The notes beneath the pieces are model-generated. The model was not told the DNA's origin. It was given only the letters and a program-made list of their open reading frames with translations, and made no database searches. Below are positions 47,928 to 58,998 of a stretch of 64,000 nt of DNA, in pieces. Position numbers and translations under genes: made by a program. How positions within the stretch are numbered: the first letter of the stretch is position 1; every line of letters begins with the position of its first letter. This DNA is from Pseudoduganella guangdongensis (GTDB taxonomy: Bacteria; Pseudomonadota; Gammaproteobacteria; Burkholderiales; Burkholderiaceae_D), in assembly GCF_009857475.1 (NCBI RefSeq), contig NZ_WWCJ01000010.1:1-64000 (forward strand). The letters run 5' to 3'.

Positions 47928-48692
47928 TCAATGTTTCTTCGTATCCGCGGGAATCTTCAGCCCCGCTGCGCTCAAGGCCAGACCGTTCTGGTAGCGCATG
48001 TCAATCGTTTCAATATTCGGCACGCGGGCCGCGATCTGCGGCCAGATCCGCACCAGGCGGTCAACCCGCTGGCGCAGCGTGTCGTGGGTCGCCTCGCGGC
48101 CCAGCGCCACGCTGGCGCCGTTGTCCAGCTTTACCGTCCACGCGTAGCGGCTCGACAGCGCCAGGGCCTTCGGCTCCAGGCTGGCCGGCGCGAACCACTG
48201 CTTCAATTCGCCGTAGCGTGCCAGTACTTCCTTCTCGCTGCCATCCGGACCGGAGAACTCCGGCAGCTCGTGATCCTCTTCCGCCTCCGCCAGGTTGGCG
48301 GTGAAAACGTCGCCCTTCACCGACAGCAGGCGCCCGTCTTCGCCCCAGGTGCCGAGCGCCTCGTGCTCTTCCAGCGAGACGATCAACTGGTCGGGCCACT
48401 CGCGGCGCACGCTGGCGCGGCGCACCCATGGCACCGCTTCAAACACCTGGCGCACCTGCTCCAGGTTGGCGGTGAAGAAGTTGCCGACGATGCGGCCCTG
48501 GGTGCCGTTGCGCAGCGTCAGGTGGTTCACGTGCTTGAACTCCGACTTGTCCATGGTCTCAACGCGGATCGAGCGCAAATCGAATACAGGGCGATTCGCC
48601 AGCCACCACACGCCGGCGACGGCGCAAGCCAGCACCGACAGCGCGACCATGCCGCTGGCGGTTGCATTCAAGGCTTTGACGTCGTGCCACAT
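47928..48692 (-). CDS. ftsQ: Cell division protein FtsQ
   Basis: This 254-residue bitopic protein bridges early and late divisome parts. A short cytoplasmic tail, one membrane helix (about residues 15-32, MVALSVLACAVAGVWWLANR), a POTRA domain (FDLRSIRVETMDKSEFKHVN) and the beta domain with PWVRRASVRREWPDQL are visible. It lies 15 bases after ddl and before ftsA, as usual. Confidence 0.95.
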   Translation of the reverse strand: MWHDVKALNATASGMVALSVLACAVAGVWWLANRPVFDLRSIRVETMDKSEFKHVNHLTLRNGTQGRIVGNFFTANLEQVRQVFEAVPWVRRASVRREWPDQLIVSLEEHEALGTWGEDGRLLSVKGDVFTANLAEAEEDHELPEFSGPDGSEKEVLARYGELKQWFAPASLEPKALALSSRYAWTVKLDNGASVALGREATHDTLRQRVDRLVRIWPQIAARVPNIETIDMRYQNGLALSAAGLKIPADTKKH

Positions 48693-48707
48693 AAGTCCCG
48701 GTTCCCT

Positions 48708-49667
48708 TTACTTCTTCAGCTTCAAGCGCGCGGTACGCAGGATTTCCACGCACAGTTCTTCGTAGCTCACGCCGGTGGCGCGCGCCGCCATCGGCACCAG
48801 CGAATGGCTGGTCATGCCGGGCGAGGTGTTCACCTCCAGCAGGAACGGTTTCTGGTCCTTCTCGCGCAGCAGCACGTCGACCCGGCCCCAGCCCTCGCAG
48901 CCGACGGCGCGGTAGGCCGCCACGGCGATACGCTGCATCTCATCCTGCAAGGCCTGGTCCAGCTGCGGCGGGCAGAAATACTGGGTGTCGTCGGTGAAGT
49001 ACTTGTTCTGGTAGTCGTAGTTGCCCTGCGGGGCGACGATCTCGACGATCGGCAGCGCGCGCGCGTCCTTGCCGGTGCCCAGCACGGCCACGGTGAACTC
49101 GCGGCCTTGCACGAATTCCTCGGCCAGCACGCAGTCGTCCAGCGCGGCGGCGGCGTCGTAGGCCGCTTTCAGGCCGGCCGTGTCGGTCACCTTGGTGATG
49201 CCGATGGTCGAGCCTTCATGCGGCGGCTTCATGATCAGGGGCAGGCCCAGGCGCGCGGCTTCCGCGTCCAGGTCGGAATCGGCGCCCAGCACCGCGTACT
49301 CCGGGGTCGGCAGGTTTTCGCGCAGCCACAGGATCTTGGTGGTGATCTTGTCCATGCCCACCGAGCTGGCCATCACGCCCGAGCCGGTGTAGGGGATGCC
49401 CAGCAGTTCCAGCGCGCCCTGCAGGCTGCCGTCTTCGCCGTAGCGGCCGTGCAGCGCGATGAAGACGCGGTCGAATTTTTCCGCCGCCAGGTCAGCCAGC
49501 GAACGTTGGCCCGGGTCGAAGGCGTGGGCGTCCACGCCTTGCGCTTGCAGCGCCGCCAGCACGCCGCTGCCGGACATGAGCGATACATCGCGCTCGGCGG
49601 ACAAGCCGCCCATCAGCACGCCCACCTTGCCGAATGCTTGCGCTTCTTGTGCAGTCAGTTTGGTCAT
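48708..49667 (-). CDS. ddl: D-alanine--D-alanine ligase
   Basis: This 319-residue ATP-grasp ligase makes the D-Ala-D-Ala end of the peptidoglycan stem. Motifs: GVLMGGLSAERDVSLMSG, HGRYGEDGSLQG, LIMKPPHEGSTIGI, FLLEVNTSPGMTSHSLVP. Length and position between murC and ftsQ correspond to the DdlB type. Confidence 0.97.
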   Translation of the reverse strand: MTKLTAQEAQAFGKVGVLMGGLSAERDVSLMSGSGVLAALQAQGVDAHAFDPGQRSLADLAAEKFDRVFIALHGRYGEDGSLQGALELLGIPYTGSGVMASSVGMDKITTKILWLRENLPTPEYAVLGADSDLDAEAARLGLPLIMKPPHEGSTIGITKVTDTAGLKAAYDAAAALDDCVLAEEFVQGREFTVAVLGTGKDARALPIVEIVAPQGNYDYQNKYFTDDTQYFCPPQLDQALQDEMQRIAVAAYRAVGCEGWGRVDVLLREKDQKPFLLEVNTSPGMTSHSLVPMAARATGVSYEELCVEILRTARLKLKK

Positions 49668-49671
49668 TGCC

Positions 49672-51060
49672 TTACGCCTTCCAATTCGTCAGTTTTGCCG
49701 GGACGCCGCTGATCGAGCCTGCGCCCATGGTCAGCACAACGTCGCCGTCGCGCACCACGTTCATAATCGTTTCCGGCATGTCGGCGATGTTCTCGACGAA
49801 CACCGGTTCCGCCTTGCCGCGCGCACGGATCGCGTGCGCCAGGGCGCGGCCGTCGGCAGCCACGATCGGCTGCTCCCCTGCTGCATAAACGTCCGACAGC
49901 ACCAGTACGTCGACCGTGCTCAGGACTTTCGCGAAATCTTCGAACAGGTCGCGCGTGCGGCTGTAGCGGTGCGGCTGGAAGGCCAGCAGCAGGCGGCGGC
50001 CCGGATAGGCGGCACGCGCGGCGGCGGTGGTCACTTCCATTTCCAGCGGGTGATGGCCGAAATCGTCCACCAGGGTGAAGCTGCCGCCGGACGGGATGGC
50101 GACTTCGCCGTATTTGGTAAAGCGGCGGCCGACGCCGGCGAAACCCGCCAGGCCGGCTTGGGTTGCCGTGTCTTCCACGCCGATTTCACGCGCAATCGCG
50201 ACGGCGGAGCAGGCGTTCTGCACGTTGTGCATGCCGGGCTGGTTCAACACGATGTCCAGGTCCGGGTAGCCTTCCTGCAGCACGGTGAAGTGCATCTGGG
50301 TGCCGACGGCGCGCGCGTTCACGGCGCGCACTTCCGCGTCTTCCGCGAAACCGTAGGTGGTGACCGGCTTGGTCACCTGCGGGATGATGGCGCGCACGTG
50401 CGGGTCGTCGATGCACAGCATGGCGCGGCCGTAGAACGGCAGGCGGTGCGTGAAGTGCACGAAGGCCTGCTTCAGCTTTTCGAAATCGTGCTCGTAGGTC
50501 TCCATATGATCGGCATCGATGTTGGTGATGACTTCGATCATTGGGGTCAGGTTCAGGAAGGACGCATCCGACTCGTCGGCTTCCGCCACCAGGTATTCGC
50601 CCGAACCCAGTTTGGCGTTGGCGCCGGCGGCGGTCAGGCGGCCGCCGATGACGAAGGTCGGGTCCAGGCCGCCTTCGGCCAGCACGGACGCCACCAGGCT
50701 GGTGGTGGTGGTCTTGCCGTGGGTGCCGGCGATGGCGATGCCGCGCTTCAGGCGCATCAATTCACCCAGCATCACGGCGCGCGGCACGATCGGGATCTTG
50801 CGGGCGCGCGCGGCGACCACTTCCGGGTTGTCGTTCTTGACGGCGGTGGAGGTCACCACTGCGTCGGCATTGCCGATGAAGGCCGCGTCGTGGCCCTGGT
50901 GCACGGTGGCGCCCATGTCGACCAGGCGCTGGGTCACGGCGTTCGAACCGAGGTCCGAGCCGGTCACGGTATAGCCCAGCGTGACCAGCACTTCGGCGAT
51001 GCCGCTCATGCCGCTGCCGCCGATGCCGACGAAGTGAATATTCTTTACTTTATGTTTCAT
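49672..51060 (-). CDS. murC: UDP-N-acetylmuramate--L-alanine ligase
   Basis: This 462-residue Mur ligase adds the first residue of the stem peptide. [18 protein letters not shown], the ATP loop [11 protein letters not shown], and [20 protein letters not shown] are diagnostic. The ATG at 51060 overlaps the murG stop by four bases. Confidence 0.98.
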   Translation of the reverse strand: MKHKVKNIHFVGIGGSGMSGIAEVLVTLGYTVTGSDLGSNAVTQRLVDMGATVHQGHDAAFIGNADAVVTSTAVKNDNPEVVAARARKIPIVPRAVMLGELMRLKRGIAIAGTHGKTTTTSLVASVLAEGGLDPTFVIGGRLTAAGANAKLGSGEYLVAEADESDASFLNLTPMIEVITNIDADHMETYEHDFEKLKQAFVHFTHRLPFYGRAMLCIDDPHVRAIIPQVTKPVTTYGFAEDAEVRAVNARAVGTQMHFTVLQEGYPDLDIVLNQPGMHNVQNACSAVAIAREIGVEDTATQAGLAGFAGVGRRFTKYGEVAIPSGGSFTLVDDFGHHPLEMEVTTAAARAAYPGRRLLLAFQPHRYSRTRDLFEDFAKVLSTVDVLVLSDVYAAGEQPIVAADGRALAHAIRARGKAEPVFVENIADMPETIMNVVRDGDVVLTMGAGSISGVPAKLTNWKA

Positions 51061-52127
51061 GCGAGTGCTTCCAATTCTTGTGCGATGGCGTCGTTCGCGT
51101 CGCGCTTGCCCACTGCATGCGCGGCGGCCGCCATCTTTTGGCAGGTGTTGCGGTTCAGCGTCTGCAACAGCGCTGCCAGGCTTTCCGGATTCAGTTCCGT
51201 CTGCGGCATGTGGATCGAGGCGCCCTGCTTCGCCATCCACTGCGCGTTGTCGCGCTGGTGGCTGGTGGTCGAAGCCACCAGGGGAACCAGCACGCTGGCC
51301 ACGCCGGCTGCCGTCAGTTCCGACACGGTAATGGCGCCGGCGCGGCAGATCACGACATCCGCCTGCGCGTAGGCGCCCGCCATGTCGTCGATGAAATCGA
51401 CCACGTTCGCTTCCACATGCGCCTGCGCGTAAGCCGCGCGCAGGGCTTCGATATTCTTTTTGCCCGACTGGTGGGTCACCAGCGGACGCTGCTCCGGCGC
51501 GAGCATTGCCAGCGCGGCCGGCAGTGCGTCGTTGAGCGCCTTGGCGCCCAGGCTGCCGCCCACCACTAGGATGCGCAGCGCGCCTTCGCGGCCTTCAAAG
51601 CGCTGTGCCGGCGCCGGCAGCGCCAGGATTTCCTTGCGCACCGGGTTGCCCGTCACGACCGCCTTGCCCGCTGCCGCGCCGAAATCGGCCGGGAAGCCGA
51701 AGCACACGCGCTTGGCCAGCGGCGCCAGGGTCTTGTTCGACAGCAGCAGGGCCGCGTCGGCGTTCACCAGCACCAGCGGCACGCCGCGCAGCTTGGCCAT
51801 CAGGCCGCCCGGCACGCAGACATAGCCGCCCATGCCCAGCACCACATCCGGCTTGCGCTTGCCGATAAAGCCGAAGCAGGCCGCGAAAGCGCCGATCATC
51901 TTGAACGCGCCGCTTACCGTATGCGCCAGGCCCTTGCCGCGCATGCCGCTGAAGTGGATCTGGTCCATCTGCACGCCGTGCTTCGGCACCAGGTCGGTTT
52001 CCATGCCGTGCGAAGTGCCCAGCCAGCTCACTTCCCAGCCGCGCGCGCGCATCACCTGCGCGATCGCCAGGCCGGGGAAGATGTGGCCGCCGGTGCCAGC
52101 TGCCATGATCATCAGGCGCTTGCTCAT
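51057..52127 (-). CDS. murG: Undecaprenyl-PP-MurNAc-pentapeptide GlcNAc transferase
   Basis: This 356-residue GT28 glycosyltransferase converts lipid I to lipid II at the inner membrane face. The N-terminal [36 protein letters not shown] and the donor-binding [16 protein letters not shown] are present. The ATG overlaps the ftsW stop by four bases. Confidence 0.98.
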   Translation of the reverse strand: MSKRLMIMAAGTGGHIFPGLAIAQVMRARGWEVSWLGTSHGMETDLVPKHGVQMDQIHFSGMRGKGLAHTVSGAFKMIGAFAACFGFIGKRKPDVVLGMGGYVCVPGGLMAKLRGVPLVLVNADAALLLSNKTLAPLAKRVCFGFPADFGAAAGKAVVTGNPVRKEILALPAPAQRFEGREGALRILVVGGSLGAKALNDALPAALAMLAPEQRPLVTHQSGKKNIEALRAAYAQAHVEANVVDFIDDMAGAYAQADVVICRAGAITVSELTAAGVASVLVPLVASTTSHQRDNAQWMAKQGASIHMPQTELNPESLAALLQTLNRNTCQKMAAAAHAVGKRDANDAIAQELEALA

Positions 52128-53335
52128 ACGCGGCCTCCACGCATCAACTGGCGGTTTTCGTAGTCGATACGCAGCAGAATGGCCAGGCCGACGCAGTTGA
52201 TGATGATGCCGGTGCCGCCATAGCTCATCAGCGGCAGGGTCAGGCCCTTGGTCGGCAGCAGCCCCAGGTTCACGCCCATATTGATAAAGGTCTGAATGCC
52301 GATCCAGATGCCGATGCCTTTCGCCGCCAGGCCGGCAAAGGTCTGGTCGATGGCAATGGCCTGGCGGCCGATGTCGAAAGCGCGTTTGACGATCCAGTAG
52401 AACATGCCGATGGTGATCAGGACACCGATCATGCCCAGCTCTTCGCCGATCACCGCCAGCAGGAAGTCGGTGTGCGCTTCCGGCAGGTAGTGCAGCTTTT
52501 CCACGCTGGCGCCCAGGCCGACGCCGGTCAGCTCGCCGCGCCCGAAGGCGATCAGCGAGTGGGTCAGCTGGTAGGACTTGTTCAGCGCGTTCTCCTCTTC
52601 CCAAGGATTGAGGTAGGCGAACAGGCGCGCGCGGCGGAACGGCGACAGCATGATGATCGCCACGAAGATCGTCACCAGCATGCCGGCGATACCGCCGAAC
52701 CAGACTGCGTTCACGCCGCCCAGGAACAGGATGCCCATGGCGATGCAGACGATCACGCCGAAGGCGCCCAGGTCGGGTTCCAGCAGCAGCAACAGGCCGA
52801 CGAAAGCCACCGCCAGCGCCATCGGCAGGAAGCCTTTCGACAGGCGGTGCATGTATTCCTGCTTGCGCACTGTGTAGTCGGCGGCGTACAGCACGATAAA
52901 GAGCTTCATCAGCTCGGACGGCTGGAACTGGAATACCTTGAGCGACAGCCAGCGGCGGCCGCCGTTTACGTTCACGCCCAGGCCCGGGATCAGCACCAGC
53001 ACCAGCGCCACCAGGGTGGCGATGAACAGGTAGGGCGCGGCGCGCTGCCAGTCCTGCACCCGCACGCGGAAGGCAACGGCGGCCGCCACCATGGCGATGC
53101 CGATGAAGACCGCCTGGCGCTGCACGAAGAAGTGATTCTTGTAATTGGCGAATTTGGGCGAATCCGGCAGCGCGATCGACGCCGAATACACCATCACCAT
53201 GCCGAACAGCATGAGCAGCAGCACGCTCCAGACCAGGGGCTGGTCGTAGTCCATCATCTTCGAATGGCGCGCGCGTCCATCCAGCGGTGCTGGGGACTCG
53301 GCGCCGCCGAAGCGGAATGGAAGCTGGATCGCCAT
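52124..53335 (-). CDS. ftsW: Lipid II polymerase FtsW
   Basis: This 403-residue SEDS-family glycosyltransferase of the divisome has about ten membrane helices. The [20 protein letters not shown] block with EELGMIG and the final [19 protein letters not shown] are family hallmarks. It overlaps murD by one base (TGATG) and murG by four. Confidence 0.97.
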   Translation of the reverse strand: MAIQLPFRFGGAESPAPLDGRARHSKMMDYDQPLVWSVLLLMLFGMVMVYSASIALPDSPKFANYKNHFFVQRQAVFIGIAMVAAAVAFRVRVQDWQRAAPYLFIATLVALVLVLIPGLGVNVNGGRRWLSLKVFQFQPSELMKLFIVLYAADYTVRKQEYMHRLSKGFLPMALAVAFVGLLLLLEPDLGAFGVIVCIAMGILFLGGVNAVWFGGIAGMLVTIFVAIIMLSPFRRARLFAYLNPWEEENALNKSYQLTHSLIAFGRGELTGVGLGASVEKLHYLPEAHTDFLLAVIGEELGMIGVLITIGMFYWIVKRAFDIGRQAIAIDQTFAGLAAKGIGIWIGIQTFINMGVNLGLLPTKGLTLPLMSYGGTGIIINCVGLAILLRIDYENRQLMRGGRV

Positions 53336-54840
53336 CAGATCTCCTGCCCCGCATCAAGCGCGATCTCGCGCACGGTGTCGATGAACACCTGCGCGCGGTG
53401 CGCGTAGTTCTTGAACATGTCCAGGCTGGCGCAGGCGGGCGACAGCAGCACCGCGTCGCCGGCGTGGGCGATGGCGGACGCGCGCTTGGTGGCCTCCTCC
53501 AGCGTGGCGCAGTCTTCCAGCTTGACGCCGGTCGCTTCCAGCGCGCTGCGGATGGCCGGCGCGTCGCGCCCGATCAGCACCACGGCGCGCACGAAGCGGC
53601 GCACCGGGTCGGCCAGCGGGTCGAACTCCTGGCCCTTGCCGTCGCCGCCGGCGATCACCACCAGCTTTTGCTCGCTGCCGCCGAAGGCCTGGCCCAGGCC
53701 GACCAGGGCGGCGACCGTGGCGCCGACGTTGGTGCCTTTCGAGTCGTCGTAGTAGTCCACGCCGTTGATCGAGGCCACCAGCTCCACCCGGTGCGGCTGG
53801 CCTTTGTAGTCGCGCAGGCCGTGCAGCAGCGGCGCGAACGGCAGGCCGATGGCGCGGCACAGGGCCAACGCGGCCAGCGCGTTGGAGGCGTTGTGGGTAC
53901 CGCGGATCTGCAGCGCGTCGGACGGCATCAGCTTCTTGGTATAGCACTCCACCGGCGGTGGCGGCGGATCGTTTTTCTTGCGGCGCTTGGGCGCTTCGGC
54001 GTCGTCGGTCGGTTCGGCGGTGGCCAGCCAGTACACGCCGCGCTCGCTCACCAGGCCGAAGCTATGCGCCAGTTCCGGCGCGTCGGTGCCAAAGGTCACG
54101 TTCTCGCCGATTGGATTGGCCATGGCCATGGTCCACTTGTCGTCGCGGTTCAGCACACGCACGGTGTTTTCGCCGAAGATGCGCTGCTTGTCGTCGGCGT
54201 AGGCTTGCATGCTGCCATGCCAGTCCAGGTGGTCCTGGGTCAGGTTCAGCACCGTGGCGGCGTCGGCCTGCAGGCTGTAGGTGGTGTGCAGCTGGAAGCT
54301 GGACAGCTCGAGTACCCACGCTTGCGGCAATTCATCGTTGTCCATCACTTCGCGCAGCACGTCCAGCGCGGCCGGGCTGATATTGCCGGCCACGCGCACC
54401 GACAGGCCGGCGCGTTCGCACAGCTGGCCGGTCAGGCTGGTAACGGTGGTCTTGCCGTTGGTGCCGGTAATGGCGATGACTTTCGGCGCGTAGGCACGCT
54501 CGTCCTTCAGCCACTTCAGCGCCTGGGCGAAGATTTCGATCTCGCCCCAGACCGGGATGCCTTTGGCGGCGGCGGCCGGGATGATCTCGGCCAGCTCGCG
54601 GTTCGGCGCCAGGCCCGGGCTGGCGCAGACGAAGTCCACCCCGTCCAGCAGGGCTGCGTTGAACGGACCGGCGATGAACTGGGTGCCGGGCAGCTGCTCG
54701 CGCAGCAGCGGCAGGCGCTCCGGCACCGGGCGCGTGTCGGCCACGCGCAGCAGCGCGCCGCAGCGCGCCAGCCAGTGCGCCATCGCCAGGCCCGACTCGC
54801 CGAGCCCCAGTACCAGTGCAATTTTGCCGTTGTAGATCAT
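53335..54840 (-). CDS. murD: UDP-N-acetylmuramoylalanine--D-glutamate ligase
   Basis: This 501-residue Mur ligase adds D-Glu. [13 protein letters not shown], the ATP loop [26 protein letters not shown] and [13 protein letters not shown] are present. It is about 60 residues longer than E. coli MurD (438). Part of the excess is an insert near residues 277-300, rich in Lys, Arg, Asp and Pro ([12 protein letters not shown]), between the central-domain strands. The start ATG at 54840 overlaps the mraY stop. Confidence 0.97.
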   Translation of the reverse strand: MIYNGKIALVLGLGESGLAMAHWLARCGALLRVADTRPVPERLPLLREQLPGTQFIAGPFNAALLDGVDFVCASPGLAPNRELAEIIPAAAAKGIPVWGEIEIFAQALKWLKDERAYAPKVIAITGTNGKTTVTSLTGQLCERAGLSVRVAGNISPAALDVLREVMDNDELPQAWVLELSSFQLHTTYSLQADAATVLNLTQDHLDWHGSMQAYADDKQRIFGENTVRVLNRDDKWTMAMANPIGENVTFGTDAPELAHSFGLVSERGVYWLATAEPTDDAEAPKRRKKNDPPPPPVECYTKKLMPSDALQIRGTHNASNALAALALCRAIGLPFAPLLHGLRDYKGQPHRVELVASINGVDYYDDSKGTNVGATVAALVGLGQAFGGSEQKLVVIAGGDGKGQEFDPLADPVRRFVRAVVLIGRDAPAIRSALEATGVKLEDCATLEEATKRASAIAHAGDAVLLSPACASLDMFKNYAHRAQVFIDTVREIALDAGQEI

Positions 54841-56009
54841 CAGCGCAGTTTCAAAGTGGAGAGGCCGACCAGGACCAGCATCATCGTGATAATCCAGAAG
54901 CGCACGACAACCTGGGTTTCTTTCCAACCCTTCTGTTCAAAGTGGTGGTGCAAAGGCGCCATCAGGAACACGCGGCGGCCAACGCCGTAGCGCTTCTTGG
55001 TGAACTTGAACCAACCCACCTGGATGATCACCGACAGCGTCTCCGCCACGAAGATGCCGCCCATGATGAAGAGGACGATTTCCTGGCGCACGATCACGGC
55101 GATGGTGCCGAGCGCGCCGCCCAGCGCCAGTGCGCCGACGTCACCCATGAACACTTGCGCCGGATGCGCGTTGTACCACAGGAAAGCCAGGCCGGCGCCC
55201 GCCATCGCACCGCAGAAGATGATCAGCTCACCGGCGCCCGGGATGTGCGGGATGAACAGGTATTTCGAATAGGTCGCGGAACCGGTCAGGTAGGCGAACA
55301 GGCCGAGCGCGGAACCGACCATCACGGTCGGCATGATGGCCAGGCCGTCCAGGCCGTCGGTGAAGTTCACCGCGTTCGAGGTGCCGACGATCACGCAGTA
55401 GGTCAGCGCGATGAAGCCCCACACGCCCAGCGGGTAGCTGATGGTCTTGAAGAACGGTACGATCAGGTCGGCCTTCGGCGGCAGGTCCATCGAGAAGCCC
55501 GATTGCACCCACTGGAAGAACAGTTCGAACACCTGGGCCGGGGTCGGGGCCGACACCGAGAACGCCAGGTAGAGCGCGGCGGCGATGCCGACCAGCGACT
55601 GCCAGAAATATTTCTCGGCCGAGCGCATGCCCTCCGGGTCCTGGCGCACCACCTTGCGGTAGTCGTCCACCCAGCCCACGGCGCCGAAGCCCATGGTCAC
55701 CACGATGACCGGCCAGATCAGGCGGTTCGACCAGTCGCACCAGAGGATGGTGGCGATGCCGACGGCGATCAGCAGCAGCACGCCGCCCATGGTCGGGGTG
55801 CCGTGCTTTTTCAGGTGGGTCTGCGGGCCGTCGGTGCGCACCGCCTGGCCGTACTTCATGACGGTCAGTTTGCGGATCACGGCGGGACCGGCGATCAGGC
55901 CGATCAGCAGGGCCGTGATGGTGGCCATCACGGCGCGGAAGGTGATGTAGTTAAAGAGGCGGAAAGCCCCAATGTCGTCCTGCAGGATTTGTGCAAGCCA
56001 GAGCAGCAT
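54840..56009 (-). CDS. mraY: Phospho-MurNAc-pentapeptide transferase MraY
   Basis: This 389-residue integral membrane enzyme makes lipid I. The Asp-rich motif WVDDYRKV, the active-site loop [13 protein letters not shown] and the His motif [14 protein letters not shown] are intact, among about ten helices. It lies two bases after murF and overlaps murD by one base. Confidence 0.98.
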   Translation of the reverse strand: MLLWLAQILQDDIGAFRLFNYITFRAVMATITALLIGLIAGPAVIRKLTVMKYGQAVRTDGPQTHLKKHGTPTMGGVLLLIAVGIATILWCDWSNRLIWPVIVVTMGFGAVGWVDDYRKVVRQDPEGMRSAEKYFWQSLVGIAAALYLAFSVSAPTPAQVFELFFQWVQSGFSMDLPPKADLIVPFFKTISYPLGVWGFIALTYCVIVGTSNAVNFTDGLDGLAIMPTVMVGSALGLFAYLTGSATYSKYLFIPHIPGAGELIIFCGAMAGAGLAFLWYNAHPAQVFMGDVGALALGGALGTIAVIVRQEIVLFIMGGIFVAETLSVIIQVGWFKFTKKRYGVGRRVFLMAPLHHHFEQKGWKETQVVVRFWIITMMLVLVGLSTLKLR

Positions 56010-56011
56010 GA

Positions 56012-57457
56012 TTAGTGTGTTTCCTTTGTTACGTGTTGCGATCCAATCAAATGCTGCACGACCCGTTCCATTTTCATGAAGCGGGAGCCCTTGATCAATA
56101 CGGTTGCATCCGGCGTTGCCGCAGCCGTTACAGCTTGCAGCAAGGCGTCGAATTCTTGGTGGTGCTCGGCGTGCGGCGCCATGTGGGCCGCCAGCGCGCC
56201 GGTGGCGAAGAAATGCTCAATGCCCTTGCTGGCGGCGTAGGCCGCCACCTCTTCGTGGAACTCCTTGCCCTGGGTGCCGACTTCGCCCATATCGCCCAGC
56301 ACCAGCACGCGCGGCGCCTTGGCCTTGGCCAGCACGTCGATGGCGGCGCGCACGGAGTCGGGGTTGGCATTGTAGGTGTCGTCGATCAGCAGCGCGCCGT
56401 TGGCCGCCTGCTTCTTCTGCAACCGGCCGTTCACCGGCGCGAACGCTTCCAGCCCGGTGCGGATGGTGGAAGTGTCGATGCCGGCGGCGTAAGTGCAGGC
56501 GATGGCGGCCAGCGCGTTGCGCACGTTATGCTCGCCGGCGGCCTGCAGCGACACGGTGAAGTGGCGCGGCACCGCGTCCGGCGCGGCAAACGAGGCGGCG
56601 GCGCCGGCCGACGCGGACGCCGCCGGATGGATGGTGACGGCCAGCTCGGCGCCGAAGTCGCCGGCGCTGTAGCTGCAGCTCACATTGGCGGCGGCGTCCA
56701 GGCCGAAGGTCAGCACGCGGCGGCCGACCGACATTTCGCGCCAGACCGGGGTGAACTCGTCGCCGTGCGGGAACACGGCCACGCCGTCGCCCGGCAAGGC
56801 GGCCAGCACGCTGCCGTTTTCGCGCGCCACCGCTTCCACGGTGTGCATGAATTCCTGGTGCTCGCGCTGGGCGTTGTTCACCATGCCGATGGTCGGCGCG
56901 GCGATGACGGCCAGGCGGCCGATCTCGCCCGGATGGTTCATGCCCAGCTCCACCACGGCGGAACGATGCGCGGCGTCCAGGCGGAACAGCGTGAGCGGCA
57001 CGCCGATTTCGTTATTCAGGTTGCCGCGCGTCGCCAGGCGGCCTTCTTCGCCGTGGGCGGCGGCCAGGATGGCGGCGATCATTTCCTTGACGGTGGTCTT
57101 GCCATTGGAGCCGGTCACGCCGATCAGCGGCAGCGCGAACTGCCGGCGCCAATAATTGGCAATCCGGCCCAGCGCCGCCAGGGTGTCCGGCACCACGATG
57201 GCAGGCAGGGTCCAGCCTTCCGGCAATTGTTCGACCACCACGGCGGCCACGCCGCTGCCGGCCAGCTGCGGCAGGAAGTCGTGGGCGTCGAACACTTCGC
57301 CGCGCAAGGCGACAAAGAGCTGGCCGGCGCCGGCCGTGCGGGTGTCGATCGACACGCCGTCGAATTCCAGCCCCAGCGCGGCGTCATTGGTCAGCACGCC
57401 GTGGTGCAGGTGCGCGCCGGGCAGCTCGGGCAGGATGTGGGCGAGTGTGCTGCGCAT
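56012..57457 (-). CDS. murF: UDP-MurNAc-tripeptide--D-Ala-D-Ala ligase
   Basis: This 481-residue Mur ligase attaches D-Ala-D-Ala. [19 protein letters not shown], the ATP loop [23 protein letters not shown] and [16 protein letters not shown] are diagnostic. It contains an Ala-rich stretch near residues 270-285. The start overlaps the murE stop by one base. Confidence 0.97.
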   Translation of the reverse strand: MRSTLAHILPELPGAHLHHGVLTNDAALGLEFDGVSIDTRTAGAGQLFVALRGEVFDAHDFLPQLAGSGVAAVVVEQLPEGWTLPAIVVPDTLAALGRIANYWRRQFALPLIGVTGSNGKTTVKEMIAAILAAAHGEEGRLATRGNLNNEIGVPLTLFRLDAAHRSAVVELGMNHPGEIGRLAVIAAPTIGMVNNAQREHQEFMHTVEAVARENGSVLAALPGDGVAVFPHGDEFTPVWREMSVGRRVLTFGLDAAANVSCSYSAGDFGAELAVTIHPAASASAGAAASFAAPDAVPRHFTVSLQAAGEHNVRNALAAIACTYAAGIDTSTIRTGLEAFAPVNGRLQKKQAANGALLIDDTYNANPDSVRAAIDVLAKAKAPRVLVLGDMGEVGTQGKEFHEEVAAYAASKGIEHFFATGALAAHMAPHAEHHQEFDALLQAVTAAATPDATVLIKGSRFMKMERVVQHLIGSQHVTKETH

Positions 57458-58998
57458 CAGTGCGGCCTCATCATGGTCAGGCGCGCCGACAATGCCAGCT
57501 GCGCGTGCTCGGCGTCCGAGAACGGAATCTTGCGGCCCTTGATTTCCTGGTAGGGCTCATGGCCCTTCCCCGCCAGCAGGATGACGTCGGCCTTGCCGGC
57601 GTGGCGCACGGCGGACAGGATCGCGGCGGCGCGGTCTTCCACCGTCATGAATTCGGAGTTCGCATGCCCGGCGTCCATGCCGGCCACCACCTGGCGGATG
57701 ATCTCCGCCGGCTCTTCGCTGCGCGGGTTATCGCTGGTGACCAGCACATGCTCGGCCATCTGCGCGATACGGCCCATTTGCGGGCGCTTGCCCGGGTCGC
57801 GGTCGCCGCCGCAGCCGAACACGCACCACAGGTGGCCGCCACGGTCGTTGGCCACCGAGCGCAGGGCTTGCAGCGTTTTTTCCAGCGCATCCGGCGTGTG
57901 CGCGTAGTCGATCACCACCATCGGCGCTTCCTGGCCGCCGATCTGCTGCATGCGGCCCGGGGCCGGCAGCAGCGATTCGATGCCGTCGATCGCGGTGCGG
58001 AAGGCAACGCCTCTGGCCAGCAGCGCGGCCAGCACGGCCAGCGCATTGCTCACATTGAACGGGCCGACCAGCTGGGTGCGCACATGCGCGTGGCCGAAGC
58101 TCGAGTCCAGGTTGAATTCAGTGCCCAGATTGCGGCTGCGCAGCGCGCTGGCGCGCAGCATGGAGATGCCCTGCACGTTGGGCTGCGCCTTGGCGTCCTT
58201 CAGGGTGTAGCCGATGATGGCCGGGCGCGCGCCCTTTTTCGCCTTGATGTGCGCCACCAGGCGCTGGCCCATCGGGTCGTCCAGGTTGACCACGGCGTGC
58301 TTCAGGCCGGGCCAGTCGAACAGGATGGTCTTGGCCGCTTCGTAGTTGGCTTCGTCGCCGTGGTAGTCCAGGTGGTCGCGCGTCAGGTTGGTGAAGACCG
58401 CCACGTCGAAATGCATGCCGTCCAGGCGGCCCTGATGCAGACCGATGGAGGACGCTTCGATCGCCAGCGCGCCGGCGCCGTCGGCGTGCACCTGCTGCAG
58501 CTTGCGCGCCAGCAGCACCGCGTCCGGCGTGGTGTAGCCGGTTTCGTCGAATTCCACCTCGCCGCGCGCGCGGAACATGCCCACGCCCAGCGTGCCGATC
58601 ACGGCGGCGGTTTCGCCGATCTTGGCCAGGGCCTGGCCGGTCCACACCGCGCAGCTGGTCTTGCCGTTGGTGCCGGTGACGGCCACGGTGAACATGCCGG
58701 CGTCGGGCTGGCCGTACCAGGCGTGGGCGATCGGGCCGGCCTCCTTTTTCAGGCCGGGCACGGCCAGGTGCGGCACCGCGTGCGCCGCGTCCCAGGCGTA
58801 AGCGCTGTCGTCGTACACCACGGCGGCGGCGCCATTCTCGATCGCGGTGCCGATGAAGGTGCGGCCGTCCTTGGCGTCGCCCGGATAGGCAAAGAAGATG
58901 TCGCCAGCCTGGATGCGGCGCGAGTCCGAAGCCAGTTGCGCGTTCGGCGCGGCGGCGCGCATCCAGCTGATAATGTCTTGGTGGGTCATGTTCGTCAT
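57457..58998 (-). CDS. murE: UDP-MurNAc-L-Ala-D-Glu--meso-diaminopimelate ligase
   Basis: This 513-residue Mur ligase adds meso-diaminopimelate. ASDSRRIQAGDIFFAYPGD, the ATP loop VTGTNGKTSCAVW and TSDNPRSEEPAEII are visible; the DNPR sequence is the known determinant for diaminopimelate over lysine. It directly follows ftsI without a gap. Confidence 0.98.
   Translation of the reverse strand: MTNMTHQDIISWMRAAAPNAQLASDSRRIQAGDIFFAYPGDAKDGRTFIGTAIENGAAAVVYDDSAYAWDAAHAVPHLAVPGLKKEAGPIAHAWYGQPDAGMFTVAVTGTNGKTSCAVWTGQALAKIGETAAVIGTLGVGMFRARGEVEFDETGYTTPDAVLLARKLQQVHADGAGALAIEASSIGLHQGRLDGMHFDVAVFTNLTRDHLDYHGDEANYEAAKTILFDWPGLKHAVVNLDDPMGQRLVAHIKAKKGARPAIIGYTLKDAKAQPNVQGISMLRASALRSRNLGTEFNLDSSFGHAHVRTQLVGPFNVSNALAVLAALLARGVAFRTAIDGIESLLPAPGRMQQIGGQEAPMVVIDYAHTPDALEKTLQALRSVANDRGGHLWCVFGCGGDRDPGKRPQMGRIAQMAEHVLVTSDNPRSEEPAEIIRQVVAGMDAGHANSEFMTVEDRAAAILSAVRHAGKADVILLAGKGHEPYQEIKGRKIPFSDAEHAQLALSARLTMMRPH

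Noticed and set aside
46839..49712. Plus-strand frame of 957 codons opposite ftsA, ftsQ and ddl
   Set aside because: The three minus-strand genes are unmistakable; the antisense translation is low-complexity.
51057..53357. Apparent fusion of murG with an upstream frame
   Set aside because: The extra part is out of frame with ftsW, which is a good gene there; MurG begins at 52127.
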